The translations under genes and the position numbers were made by a program. A stretch of DNA of 64,000 bases from Solwaraspora sp. WMMD1047 (GTDB taxonomy: Bacteria > Actinomycetota > Actinomycetes > Mycobacteriales > Micromonosporaceae), in assembly GCF_029626155.1 (NCBI RefSeq), contig NZ_JARUBL010000001.1, forward strand, positions 248,001 to 312,000. The letters are read 5' to 3'. This document shows positions 54,936-63,002 of this stretch, piece after piece; positions within the stretch are counted from its first letter, which is position 1; the number at the start of each line of letters is the position of its first letter. Below the pieces are notes generated by a model, which ran no database searches, was not told where the DNA came from, and saw only the letters and a program-made list of their open reading frames with translations.

Positions 54936-54954
54936 TAGTGTACCGGAGATACTA
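54936..54954. promoter_or_regulatory. Candidate TetR operator
   Basis: TAGTGTACCGGAGATACTA is an imperfect dyad (outer TAGT/ACTA exact) lying between the divergent DUF418 and TetR genes, right in front of the TetR start. Placement and size fit autoregulation and control of both genes. Confidence 0.5.
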
Positions 54955-54957
54955 TCC

Positions 54958-55722
54958 ATGGGACACAATCAGCCGTCAACCGCCGGAGAGGTGCCCGCCG
55001 ACCTGGCGCGGCTCTGGCGACTCCCGGCGTCCGCGCGCCGCGGTCGACCCGCCGAACTGGATGTCGACCGGGTCGTCGAGGCCGCGGTCGAGCTGGCCGA
55101 CCGGGACGGCCTGGACGGGGTGACACTCCAGAAGGTCGCGCAGGCGCTCGGCTTCACCAAGATGTCGCTGTACCGGCATGTGGGCTCGAAGGAGGAACTC
55201 GTCGAGCTGATGGCCGACCACGCCACCGGGTCGGCGCCCGGGATCGCGGCGGGCGGTTGGCGCGACGGCGTGCACAGGTGGGCGGCCGCCATCCGCGCCC
55301 GGTACGCCGAGCACCCGTGGCTGGTGGAGGTTCCGCTCGCCGGCCCGCCCCGCGGCCCGAACGCCATCGGCTGGATGGACGCGTTCCTGCGGGTCCTGCA
55401 CGACACCGGTCTGGATCCGAGGACGAAGGCCGGTGTCCTCGTCGTCGTCAGCGGATACGTGCGCAACGCGATCCTGCAGGGCCGGCAGTTGGCGGAGGGC
55501 CGCCGCGGCACCGGGCTCAGCCAGGTGCAGGTCGAGCGGAACTACGGCCGGGCCCTCGCCGCGCTCGTCGACCCCGAGCGCTTCCCGGCGGCCGCGCCGC
55601 TGTTCAACGCAGGCGCCTTCGAGACGGCTCCGGGCGAGAACCCGGAGGACCAGGACTTCGTCTTCGGCCTCGACCTGATCCTCGACGGCGTCGAGGCAGC
55701 CATCGCGCGCCTCGACCGATGA
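54958..55722 (+). CDS. TetR family transcriptional regulator
   Basis: A 254-residue repressor-type protein. The DNA-binding part is LDVDRVVEAAVELADRDGLD, GVTLQKVAQALGFTKMSLYRHVGSKEELVEL (in part), and the large C-terminal ligand domain belongs to the TetR_C type with VVSGYVRNAILQGRQLAEG. Its divergent neighbour is the DUF418 protein. ATG 54958 lies immediately after the operator; a later GTG (54989) cannot be excluded. Confidence 0.9.
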   Translation: MGHNQPSTAGEVPADLARLWRLPASARRGRPAELDVDRVVEAAVELADRDGLDGVTLQKVAQALGFTKMSLYRHVGSKEELVELMADHATGSAPGIAAGGWRDGVHRWAAAIRARYAEHPWLVEVPLAGPPRGPNAIGWMDAFLRVLHDTGLDPRTKAGVLVVVSGYVRNAILQGRQLAEGRRGTGLSQVQVERNYGRALAALVDPERFPAAAPLFNAGAFETAPGENPEDQDFVFGLDLILDGVEAAIARLDR

Positions 55723-55750
55723 CTGCGGCGGTCCGAAGCAAGGTTCGCGG

Positions 55751-56740
55751 TCATGCGACGCGGCGGATGCGGCGGATGGCGAGGTAGAGCAGCAGTGCGG
55801 CGACGGCGACGAAGATGCCGGTCTCGATGCCCTGGAACAGCCAGAACCGTGATCCGGGCTGGTAGAGCTGCCAGTTGTAGGAGCCTGAGGTGATGCCGAG
55901 GTCGGCGCCGCAGGCGGCTCCCGGTCCGGTGGCGTCGGGCGCGCAGGCGATCTGCGCGTTGGCCGTGACCATCCGGCCCGAGGCGTCGCGGATGCCGTAG
56001 GACAGGACCCAGTCGCCGGCGGCCGGGTTGGTCTGCTCGGCGGCGTCCTTGATCGGGAAAGTCAGGACGCGTGCTGGCAGGTAGTGCGGCCGGGCGAGGA
56101 TCGTCAGGGCGATACGAAGCCCGAGGAACCCGACGAGAGTGGCGGACATCGCCGGCAGCACCTTGGGCCAGATGGTGCCGGCGAAGATGCCGAGCGCGAC
56201 CGCGAAGATCGTGTAGCCGATCGGGACCGTGCCCTGCATGTCGAAGAAGAAAACGTTGAACCGGCCGTGCTGACCGGCCTGGCTCATCGGGGTCAGCCAC
56301 CACGAGACGCCCAGTCCGTAGACCACCGACGCGACGAGCGCGACGGCACCGGCGACCCCGAACTTGACAAGCGCCCAGCGTCCCCGGCTGACGCCCTGGG
56401 TCCAGACCATGCGGTGGGTGCCCTGCTCGATCTCGCGGGAGACCAGCGGCGCACCCCAGAACAACCCGACCAGCAGCGGCAGCACGAGGAAGAGCACACC
56501 GACCGTGGTCAGCACGCCGTACTGGCCGTTGAACCGAATGGACGCCCGGCCGCAGGTGTCCGCGTCGGCCGGAATCATCGAGGCGGTGCCCAACGCGCGG
56601 ACACAGTCGGCCAGGCCCAGGTCGGCGAAGGTGTGCCGCATGGCCAGACCGGTGGGGACCAGAAACACGGCGAGGAGCGCGAGGCCTACCGCGGTGAACA
56701 GTGCCTGCTTGCGGTGCTGCCGCCAGGCGAGCCAGATCAT
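55751..56740 (-). CDS. ABC transporter permease
   Basis: A 329-residue membrane protein with six segments and a large extracytoplasmic loop (about 50-85 and 205-275) containing paired cysteines (ADTCGRAS, CAPDATGPGAACG). The segment GAPLVSREIEQGTHRMVWTQ is the amphipathic coupling helix seen in ABC-2-like exporters. ATG 56740 overlaps the ATPase stop (ATGA). With the ATPase and the divergent two-component system it forms a stress or antibiotic-response module of the kind common in actinomycetes. Confidence 0.86.
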   Translation of the reverse strand: MIWLAWRQHRKQALFTAVGLALLAVFLVPTGLAMRHTFADLGLADCVRALGTASMIPADADTCGRASIRFNGQYGVLTTVGVLFLVLPLLVGLFWGAPLVSREIEQGTHRMVWTQGVSRGRWALVKFGVAGAVALVASVVYGLGVSWWLTPMSQAGQHGRFNVFFFDMQGTVPIGYTIFAVALGIFAGTIWPKVLPAMSATLVGFLGLRIALTILARPHYLPARVLTFPIKDAAEQTNPAAGDWVLSYGIRDASGRMVTANAQIACAPDATGPGAACGADLGITSGSYNWQLYQPGSRFWLFQGIETGIFVAVAALLLYLAIRRIRRVA

Positions 56741-57624
56741 GCCGGCACCTCCCACGCGGCGTGCGGCCGGGTGTCGCCCTCGCCGAGGTAGGCGAGGATG
56801 AGGTCTTCCAGGTTCACGTCGTACGCCTTCCAGGCGGGATCCCGCAGCGCGGCTTTCGTGCGGACCAGCAGCGTGGACTGCCGATCGGTGTGCTCGGCCC
56901 GCACGACATGGCCGACCGCGGCGGGTGGCGAGCCACCGTCCCGGGGACCGACCAACTGCCGATGCTCGGCGAGCAGGGCGCTGACGTCGCCGACGAGCTT
57001 CACCTGCGAGGCGTGCAGCACGATGAGGTAGTCGCAGGCGCGTTCGAGGTCCGCCAGGATGTGTGAGGACAGCAGCACCGTGGTGCCCGTCTCGGCGACC
57101 ACCCCCATCAGCGCCCGCAGGAAGTCGCGGCGGGCCAGCGGGTCGATGCTGGCGACCGGCTCGTCGAGCAGCAGCAACCGTGGGCGCTTGGCGATTGCCA
57201 GGGCGAGGGCGACCTGGGCCCGCTGACCGCCGGACAGCTTGCCGACCGGCTTGTCGCGCGGGATGCCGATCTGCGCCAGCCGGCGGCGCGCCAGCGCCGG
57301 GTCGAAGCGCCGATTCAGCTTGCCGCCCATGGTGAACAACTCGTCCGCGGTGAAGTCCCGGTACAGCGGCGTGTCCTGAGCCACGAAGCCGACCTCGGAC
57401 AGGACGACGATGTCGTCGTACGGCGTCCGACCGAAGACCCGTACGGCGCCGGCGTCCGGCCGCAGCAGACCGACCGCCAGGTGCAGCAGGGTGCTCTTGC
57501 CCGCTCCGTTGGGTCCGACCAGCGCGGCCACCTTCCCGGCCGGCAGGCGCAGCGAGCAGTCCCGCAGCGCCCAGGTTCGGCCGTACCTCTTTCCGAGCTG
57601 GTCAGTTTCGACAATGGTTTCCAT
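56737..57624 (-). CDS. ABC transporter ATP-binding protein
   Basis: A 295-residue ATPase: Walker A GPNGAGKST, signature LSGGQRAQVALALAIA, Walker B LLLLDEPVASIDP and switch His in LLSSHILADLE. The C-terminal 75 residues are an extension with no known domain. It is first in the operon with the permease and starts 120 bases from the divergent response regulator gene. Confidence 0.9.
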   Translation of the reverse strand: METIVETDQLGKRYGRTWALRDCSLRLPAGKVAALVGPNGAGKSTLLHLAVGLLRPDAGAVRVFGRTPYDDIVVLSEVGFVAQDTPLYRDFTADELFTMGGKLNRRFDPALARRRLAQIGIPRDKPVGKLSGGQRAQVALALAIAKRPRLLLLDEPVASIDPLARRDFLRALMGVVAETGTTVLLSSHILADLERACDYLIVLHASQVKLVGDVSALLAEHRQLVGPRDGGSPPAAVGHVVRAEHTDRQSTLLVRTKAALRDPAWKAYDVNLEDLILAYLGEGDTRPHAAWEVPA

Positions 57625-57676
57625 CCGTGGCCCTTTCCCTGCTGACGCGGTTCGCAGGTTCCGGTTCTACGCGGAC

Positions 57677-57723
57677 GCGGGTGTCAGGACGGTGCCGCCG
57701 GTTGACACCGTTCTGACACCCGC
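57677..57723. promoter_or_regulatory. Large inverted repeat between ABC and two-component operons
   Basis: Arms 57677-57694 and 57706-57723 pair at 17 of 18 positions around an 11-base centre, with cores GGGTGTCAGGAC and GTTCTGACACCC. It lies between the two divergent start codons. An OmpR-type regulator site serving both directions is the natural reading. CTGACA (57713-57718) and TAGGGA (57736-57741), 17 bases apart, could be the promoter of the regulator gene and overlap the right arm. Confidence 0.6.
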
Positions 57724-57743
57724 GCGGTGGCAGGGTAGGGATC

Positions 57744-58406
57744 GTGCGCGTGCTCGTGGTGGAGGATTTCGAGGTGCTGGCCCGTACGGTGGGCGTCGGG
57801 TTACGCCGTGAGGGCATGGCCGTCGACGTGGTCCTCCACGGCGACGAGTCCCTCGAACGCCTGGCCGTGAACCGCTACGACGTGGTGGTGCTCGACCGTG
57901 ACCTGCCGGGCATACCGGGCGATGAGGTGTGCCGGCGGATCGTGGCCGAGCACTCGGCGACCCGGGTGCTGATGCTGACCGCGGCCTCGTCGGTGAAACA
58001 ACGGGTCGACGGCCTGGGCCTCGGCGCCGACGACTACCTGCCCAAGCCCTTCGACTTCGCCGAACTGGTCGCGCGGGTGCGGGCGCTCGGCCGGCGGCCA
58101 GGCCCGGCCGTGCCGCCGATTCTGGAGTACGGGGAGCTCACGCTCGACCCCGGCCGCCGGGTCGCGACCCGCGACGGGCGCCGGCTGGAGCTGAGCCCGA
58201 AGGAGTTCGCCATCCTGGAATGCCTGCTCGTCGCGGACGGCCGGCTGGTGTCGGCGGAGGATCTGCTCGACCGGGTTTGGGACGAGGCGGCGGACCCGTT
58301 CACCACGGCGGTGAAGACCACCATCCGGCGGCTGCGGACCAAGCTGGGCGACCCACCGATCATCCATACCGTCCGCGAGGGCGGCTACCGGATCGGCGCA
58401 CCGTGA
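57744..58406 (+). CDS. OmpR/PhoB-type response regulator
   Basis: A 220-residue regulator: receiver domain (1-115) with acidic LVVEDFE, acceptor Asp in VVLDRDLPG, Thr in MLTAASS and Lys in YLPKPFDF; winged-helix DNA-binding domain (125-218) with LSPKEFAILECLLVADGRLV and VKTTIRRLRTKL. GTG start; another GTG two codons later could be used in a leaderless transcript. The kinase gene overlaps its end. Confidence 0.94.
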   Translation: MRVLVVEDFEVLARTVGVGLRREGMAVDVVLHGDESLERLAVNRYDVVVLDRDLPGIPGDEVCRRIVAEHSATRVLMLTAASSVKQRVDGLGLGADDYLPKPFDFAELVARVRALGRRPGPAVPPILEYGELTLDPGRRVATRDGRRLELSPKEFAILECLLVADGRLVSAEDLLDRVWDEAADPFTTAVKTTIRRLRTKLGDPPIIHTVREGGYRIGAP

Positions 58407-59491
58407 CGCGCCGCCGGCTTCCCCGGCGGAGCCTGCACGTCCAGCTCGCGCTGCTCTACGCCGTACCCTTCCTGATCTCCGGCGTCGTGCTGCTCGCGAT
58501 CCCGCTGCTGGGCACCAGACAGGCCATCCCGGCGGGTTTGGTTGCGGACCCCGCCGGCGTCCCCAGCGACGGCGGTCAGCTTGGTCGGCAATTCACCACC
58601 TCGGCGTGGGCCGTCGCCGGCTTGGTGGTGGTCTCCCTGCTGCTCGGCTGGTTCGTCGCCGGCCGATTCCTGCGCCCGCTGCGCACCATCACCGCCACCG
58701 CCCGGGAGATCTCCGCCAGCGACCTGCACCGCCGGCTCGGCCGGACCGGTCTGCACGACGAGTTCACCGACCTCGCCGAGACGCTCGACGACCTGTTCCA
58801 GCGGTTGCAGGCCGCGTTCGAGTCGCAGCGGCACTTCATCGCCAACGCCTCGCATGAACTGCGTACCCCGCTCACCGCCGAGCGGACGGTGCTGCAGGTG
58901 GCGCTCGCCGACCCGGACGCCACCGTCGACACGCTGCGGGCGGCGTGCCACGAGGTTCTCGCGCTCGGCGACCACCAGGAACGCCTCATCGAGGCACTGC
59001 TCACCCTGGCGCGCGGCGAACAGGGCCTCCAATTGCACGCCCCACTCGACATCGCCGACACCGCCGCCGAGGTGGTCGCCGCCCGCCATCAGGACGTTGG
59101 CCGGCGCGGCATCCGGGTGCGCACCACCCTCGATCGGGCACCGGCGACCGGCGACCCCGACCTGATCGAGCACCTGATAGCCAACCTGGTGGACAACGCT
59201 GTGCGACACAACGCGCCGGGCGGCTGGGTCGAGATCAACACGACCACCAGCGCGACCGGCGCCGCTCTCCGGGTCAGCAACTCCGGCCCGCTGGTGCCGC
59301 CCGGCGAGGTCGACGCCCTGCTCCAGCCGTTCCGGCAGGCCGGCAACCGCCGGACCAGGCACCCGGACGGACATGGACACGGACTCGGTCTGGCCATCGT
59401 CCGGGCGATCGCCGACGCGCACGGGGCAACCCTCGACGTCCGAGCCCGCGCCGCCGGCGGTCTCGACATCGAGATCAGATTTCCCGGCTGA
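58403..59491 (+). CDS. Sensor histidine kinase
   Basis: A 362-residue membrane kinase: first membrane segment (about 12-35), a short extracytoplasmic loop of 35 residues, second segment (WAVAGLVVVSLLLGWFVAGR), HAMP domain, H-box ANASHELRTPLTAERTV, N-box NLVDNAVRHNAPGG and G-box HGLGLAIVRAIADAHG. With so small an outer loop it probably senses within the membrane, or through the ABC transporter encoded divergently. GTG overlaps the regulator stop (GTGA). Confidence 0.93.
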   Translation: MTRRRLPRRSLHVQLALLYAVPFLISGVVLLAIPLLGTRQAIPAGLVADPAGVPSDGGQLGRQFTTSAWAVAGLVVVSLLLGWFVAGRFLRPLRTITATAREISASDLHRRLGRTGLHDEFTDLAETLDDLFQRLQAAFESQRHFIANASHELRTPLTAERTVLQVALADPDATVDTLRAACHEVLALGDHQERLIEALLTLARGEQGLQLHAPLDIADTAAEVVAARHQDVGRRGIRVRTTLDRAPATGDPDLIEHLIANLVDNAVRHNAPGGWVEINTTTSATGAALRVSNSGPLVPPGEVDALLQPFRQAGNRRTRHPDGHGHGLGLAIVRAIADAHGATLDVRARAAGGLDIEIRFPG

Positions 59492-59526
59492 ACGAGCCGC
59501 CGTCAACCGGCACGCGCCTGATCGAT

Positions 59527-60120
59527 GTGGACCAGGTGACCGCCCAAACGGCCCTCCTGAGGACCATTCTCTACCTAGATCCAGATAGGTTCGAGGGTGT
59601 GGGGGCGGTGCCGGGGCGGATCTTGCGGGCGGTGGGGGTGTTGGGGGTTCGCGAGGGGGATCGGGTGTTGGAGATCGGATGTGGGCGGGGGGTGGCGGCG
59701 GCGCTGGTGTGTGCGGGCCTGGTGGGTGGGCGGATACTCGGGATCGACCGGTCCGGGACGGCGATCGAGGCGGCGCGGCAGCGCAACGCGGATCATGTCG
59801 CCGCCGGCCGGGCTGACTTCCGGACGGTGGCGCTGGAGGACGTGGACCTCACCGGCGAGACGTTCGACAAGATCTTCGCCATCAATGTGAACCTGTTCTG
59901 GGTTCGCCTACCCACCGCTGAGCTGGACCTGATCCGTGGCCTGTTGCGGCCGGGCGGCACCTTTCTGCTCTGCTACGAGCCGCCCACCGCCGCCAAGGCG
60001 ACCGAACTCGCGGAGACCCTGACGCCCGTTCTGGCCGAGCACGGGTTCCTGGTCGCCGCTTCGACGACTTCAACGTCGACCGGCGCCTCGGTGCTCTGCC
60101 TGTCAGCCCGACCCCGTTGA
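59527..60120 (+). CDS. Class I SAM-dependent methyltransferase
   Basis: A 197-residue protein with the SAM site GDRVLEIGCGRGVAAALV, the acidic ribose contact in ILGIDRSGTAIEAARQR, and FDKIFAINVNLFWV. There is no clue to the substrate. The start is uncertain: GTG 59527 gives a full-length N-terminus, while GTG 59536 and later codons are possible. Codons 25-65 are strikingly G/T-rich on the coding strand. It lies downstream of the kinase by 35 bases. Confidence 0.8.
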   Translation: MDQVTAQTALLRTILYLDPDRFEGVGAVPGRILRAVGVLGVREGDRVLEIGCGRGVAAALVCAGLVGGRILGIDRSGTAIEAARQRNADHVAAGRADFRTVALEDVDLTGETFDKIFAINVNLFWVRLPTAELDLIRGLLRPGGTFLLCYEPPTAAKATELAETLTPVLAEHGFLVAASTTSTSTGASVLCLSARPR

Positions 60121-60166
60121 CCCCGATCTCGGGTCTCAGGAACGGACGCGGGCGGCCCAGTAGGAG

Positions 60167-60748
60167 GTGATCGGTGGTCTACCGGCCGAGTCGCGCACCC
60201 TGATCCGGTTGGAGTCCGAGGCAACTTCGATCATCAACTGGCAGCCAACCCTGATACCTGGACTGCTCCAGACCGCTGACTACGTGAGCGCGTTGATGCG
60301 CGGCGGCGGCGTTTCCGAGTCGGACGCGCAGGGTCGTGTCGCCGCCCGGCTCGGCCGGCAAGCGATCCTCACCCGTGACGAGCCGCCGACGCTCGACGTG
60401 GTCCTGGACGAGATCGTCTTGCGTCGGGTGCTCGGAGGTCCGAGAGTGATGGCCCGTCAGCTCCGGCACTTGATCGAGGCTGCCGAACGTCCGAATGTCA
60501 CCCTGCGAGTGGTTCCGTTCGGGGTCGGCGCGCATACCGGACTCGACGGCCCGATCGTGCTGCTTGACTTTTCCCGCAATCGTCCGGTGGTGCACCTGGA
60601 GCACAAGCTCTCAGGGCTCTTCCTGGACGAGCCGAAGCAGGTCGCGTTCTTCCGGCGGGAGGCGGATAGGCTGGCGGAGGTGGCGCTCAGCCCCGCCGAA
60701 TCGGTCGATCTCGTTGCGCGGGTCGCAACGGAACACGAGCGAGAGTGA
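60167..60748 (+). pseudogene. DUF5753 regulator lacking its helix-turn-helix half
   Basis: The 193 residues read match the DUF5753 C-terminal domain: RTLIRLESEATSIINWQPTL, IPGLLQTADYVSALM, then LDGPIVLLDF and FFRREADRLAEVALSPAESV. Whole family members carry an N-terminal XRE helix-turn-helix of about 90 residues. Here the frame is closed by TAG at 60161-60163, only six bases before the GTG, and no DNA-binding sequence is seen upstream. It is therefore a 5'-truncated gene or a free-standing effector domain; GTG 60167 has no proper ribosome site (AGGAG abuts it). Confidence 0.65.
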
Positions 60749-60755
60749 GCCCGAC

Positions 60756-60947
60756 ATGATCACCCCCGATCTCTCCGCCGCCGTCTGGCGCAAGTCCAGC
60801 CGCAGCGGCACGAACTCCGACTGCGTCGAGGTCGCCGAGGTGGCGCAGGTGATCGCCGTACGCGATTCGAAGGACCCCCACGGTCCGGTCCTCGCCTTCA
60901 CCCGCCCGACCTGGTCCGCCTTCATCGCTACCCAGCGGGGAGCGTAG
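60756..60947 (+). CDS. DUF397 domain protein
   Basis: A 63-residue protein with the full DUF397 pattern: WRKSSRSGTNSDCVEVAEV and VIAVRDSKDPHGPVLAFTRP. DUF397 genes normally follow an XRE-DUF5753 regulator gene and are controlled by it, in systems such as BldB-like/WhiJ regulons. Here it follows the headless DUF5753 gene by eight bases. Confidence 0.92.
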   Translation: MITPDLSAAVWRKSSRSGTNSDCVEVAEVAQVIAVRDSKDPHGPVLAFTRPTWSAFIATQRGA

Positions 60948-61030
60948 GCCAACGCTTTTTCGTGATAGCCGGTCCGAGCCGGTCGGGCGCGATTCGACTG
61001 CTGGTCAGGTCGCAGCACGACATGCGCCGA

Positions 61031-61348
61031 TCAGAGGATGTCGAGGACGGCCCGCAGTAGTCGGTTGACCTCGACCATGTCGGCTGGACTCAGTCGTCCC
61101 ACCCGGTCGCCGATGGCCTTCTCGACATCGACGGCGCGCAGTTGGTCCAGCATCAGTCTGGTGGGCTCGTTGCGCACGGTGACTTCGGGCCGGAACACGT
61201 AGGGGTGCGCCGAGGTGGAGGTAGGAGCGACGATCGCCGTCGACAGGTTGAGATCGTCGGACTGCAACACCACCGCGTACCGGGCGCCTTGCTGCTCATG
61301 ACCCATGGCGTCGCGGGGCGCACGCAGTCGGTATACGTCACCACGCAC
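61031..61348 (-). CDS. MazF-like toxin
   Basis: A 105-residue PemK/MazF-type protein starting at GTG 61348, 11 bases inside the antitoxin gene. Landmarks are RGDVYRLRAPRDAMGHEQQG, ARYAVVLQSDDLNL and IVAPTSTSAHPYVFRPEV. The longer frame from 61519 is only antisense-free space within the antitoxin gene. The active-site Arg and Thr/Ser are present. It is not a close copy of the pair at 38 kb. Confidence 0.87.
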   Translation of the reverse strand: MRGDVYRLRAPRDAMGHEQQGARYAVVLQSDDLNLSTAIVAPTSTSAHPYVFRPEVTVRNEPTRLMLDQLRAVDVEKAIGDRVGRLSPADMVEVNRLLRAVLDIL

Positions 61349-61577
61349 TGATTTCGTCCATCTCCGCTTGGACTTGGCGAATTTCGGCGAGGTCGTCGAC
61401 GTTGCCCCGAGCGTGTTCCGCGTCGGCTCGCATCCGTGCCCGCAACGCCTGGTCGGCGTGCTCGTCAAGAAGTCGGGTAATGACCTCGTCGATCGGCGCG
61501 TCGCCGAAATCCTGCGCACGCGTCCGCATCAACCGGTCCCGAGTGACCGTGCTGACCCTGATCGTCGTTGTCGCCAT
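61338..61577 (-). CDS. Antitoxin of the MazF-like toxin
   Basis: A 79-residue protein: TTIRVSTVTRDRLMRTRAQD is a ribbon-helix-helix DNA-binding start, and the acidic C-terminal part (ADAEHARGNVDDLAEIRQVQ) should wrap the toxin. It overlaps the toxin start by 11 bases, the order expected of a type II system. Confidence 0.83.
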   Translation of the reverse strand: MATTTIRVSTVTRDRLMRTRAQDFGDAPIDEVITRLLDEHADQALRARMRADAEHARGNVDDLAEIRQVQAEMDEISAW

Positions 61578-61721
61578 ACGGCGAGTCTACTTCTTCAGCT
61601 ACTCATCGTCTACAGGTACATCTACAACCGGCGCCTCTAGGTGGAGGCATTCCTCGTCGGCCGCGATCGTGCCCAGCATGGAGGGCGGAAAGGTTGATTC
61701 GCCTCTCCGGACACCTCCGTG

Positions 61722-61744
61722 GTGTAGGACATTGCGTACTACAC
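61722..61744. promoter_or_regulatory. Operator of the Phd/VapC toxin-antitoxin operon
   Basis: GTGTAGGAC (61722-61730) and GTACTACAC (61736-61744) form inverted arms with one mismatch around ATTGC, ending eight bases before the GTG of the antitoxin gene. Toxin-antitoxin complexes usually bind such palindromes to repress their own operon. Confidence 0.65.
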
Positions 61745-61751
61745 TGGTGCT

Positions 61752-62030
61752 GTGGAGCAGGTAGCCGTGCGTGAACTCAACCAGCACACGAGCCGGGTCC
61801 TGGCCCGGGTCCGGGCCGGGGAGACGGTCGAGGTGACCGACCGGGGTGTCCCGGTCGCCCGGCTGACTCCGATCACGGGCGGGGGCGGCGTCCTCGCCAG
61901 GTTGGTGGGTGAGGGGCGCGCGGTCGCCCCGACGGCGCTGGGCCCGATACCCGCGCCGCCGGTGCTGGGAGATCCGGAGGTCGACGTCGCCGCGCAACTC
62001 GCCGCGTCCCGCGAGGAAGAGCGCTGGTGA
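61752..62030 (+). CDS. Phd/YefM-type antitoxin
   Basis: A 92-residue protein: VAVRELNQHTSRVLARVRAG and VEVTDRGVPVARLTPI form the Phd DNA-binding domain, and the tail DVAAQLAASREEERW should insert into the toxin. GTG start follows the operator; the VapC start overlaps its stop (GTGA). Confidence 0.92.
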   Translation: MEQVAVRELNQHTSRVLARVRAGETVEVTDRGVPVARLTPITGGGGVLARLVGEGRAVAPTALGPIPAPPVLGDPEVDVAAQLAASREEERW

Positions 62031-62434
62031 TCTACCTCGACTCGGCGGCAATCATCAAGTTGCTTCGACATGAGGTCGGCACCGACGAGTTGATCGCCTG
62101 GTTGGGTGATCGGTCGGAAATTCCCCTCGTCGCGTCAACACTCGTAGAGGTCGAGGTCCCGCGCGCACTGCGCCGATCGGCGCCGCAGGGGTTGGTCGGG
62201 GTGCCCGCCACGCTGGCCCGGCTGTACCGGGTCGAGATCGACTCCACGGTCCGGGCGATCGCTGGCGCCTACCCCGACTCCGCACTACGCAGCCTCGACG
62301 CGATTCATCTGGCGACCGCTCAGGTGCTGGTGAGTCAGCCGGGGGCCGAACTCGTCGCCTTCGTCACCTATGACCGCAGGCTGCTCGACGCGGCCAAGGG
62401 ACTCGGCCTGCCTGTGGCGAGTCCGGGAGCCTGA
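62027..62434 (+). CDS. VapC-type PIN-domain ribonuclease toxin
   Basis: A 135-residue PIN domain: acidic residues in YLDSAAIIKLL (D5), STLVEVEVPRAL (E), SLDAIHLATA (D) and TYDRRLLDAA (D) make up the metal site. It should cut tRNA or rRNA when free. GTG 62027 lies inside the antitoxin stop. Confidence 0.92.
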   Translation: MIYLDSAAIIKLLRHEVGTDELIAWLGDRSEIPLVASTLVEVEVPRALRRSAPQGLVGVPATLARLYRVEIDSTVRAIAGAYPDSALRSLDAIHLATAQVLVSQPGAELVAFVTYDRRLLDAAKGLGLPVASPGA

Positions 62435-62446
62435 GGTTACCGGCTC

Positions 62447-62803
62447 TCAGTCGAGCTGGATCTCCACGAGTGGGCTGCCGGCGATCCAGGTTTCCAGGCT
62501 TTCGGCCCAGTCCAGGGTCGGGACGAGCTCGCCGAAGACGAGTGCCCGTTCGTCGGGGTCGGTGACCGGGCGTGCCCGTACCGGAAGATCCAGGTCGACG
62601 AGGTGCAGCGTGAACTCGGGATGCGCGAGCAGGTTGGCGTACCAGTCGCGCTTACCCGGGCTGCCCGTGAGCCAGAAGCGGCCGGCGGCGCGGTAGCGCC
62701 ACGTCTCCAGCCGCCTCGGCCGGCCGCTGCGACGCCCGGTCATGGTGATCTCGACAGTCTGCTGCCGCTCCAGCGCGTGCCGCGCCTGGTCCGTCACTGC
62801 CAT
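62447..62803 (-). CDS. DUF385-type deazaflavin nitroreductase family protein
   Basis: A 118-residue protein: EITMTGRRSGRPRRLETWRY, RFWLTGSPGKRDWYANLLAH and the short C-terminal part match the F420/FMN-binding Ddn-like family (PF04075). These proteins bind F420 and reduce quinones or nitro compounds. ATG 62803 is adopted; an ATG seven codons upstream is also open. Confidence 0.82.
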   Translation of the reverse strand: MAVTDQARHALERQQTVEITMTGRRSGRPRRLETWRYRAAGRFWLTGSPGKRDWYANLLAHPEFTLHLVDLDLPVRARPVTDPDERALVFGELVPTLDWAESLETWIAGSPLVEIQLD

Positions 62804-62824
62804 CTCCCGATCCTCGGACCTCAA

Positions 62825-63002
62825 CCCCGCGTCAGGTCAAGTAGGCAGGTCAAGCGCGGGCCGGCGGCGACTTGAAAGAAGTTTCCGCCGGTGGTGTCGT
62901 ATCGGGGCGCGCCCGTTCGTGGAACCAGTACGCGGCGAACCGCCGCGCCCGAGGAGTCCCGAGCGACCTCGTGTGGAATGACGGTAATGAGAGGATCTGA
63001 CC
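62825..63002. other. Divergent promoter region, no gene
   Basis: About 178 bases between the DUF385-type and YCII genes. AGGTCAAG occurs twice (62834-62860), and TTGAAA and TGTCGTA (62872-62905) could be promoter parts. Nothing here is firmly assigned. Confidence 0.35.
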
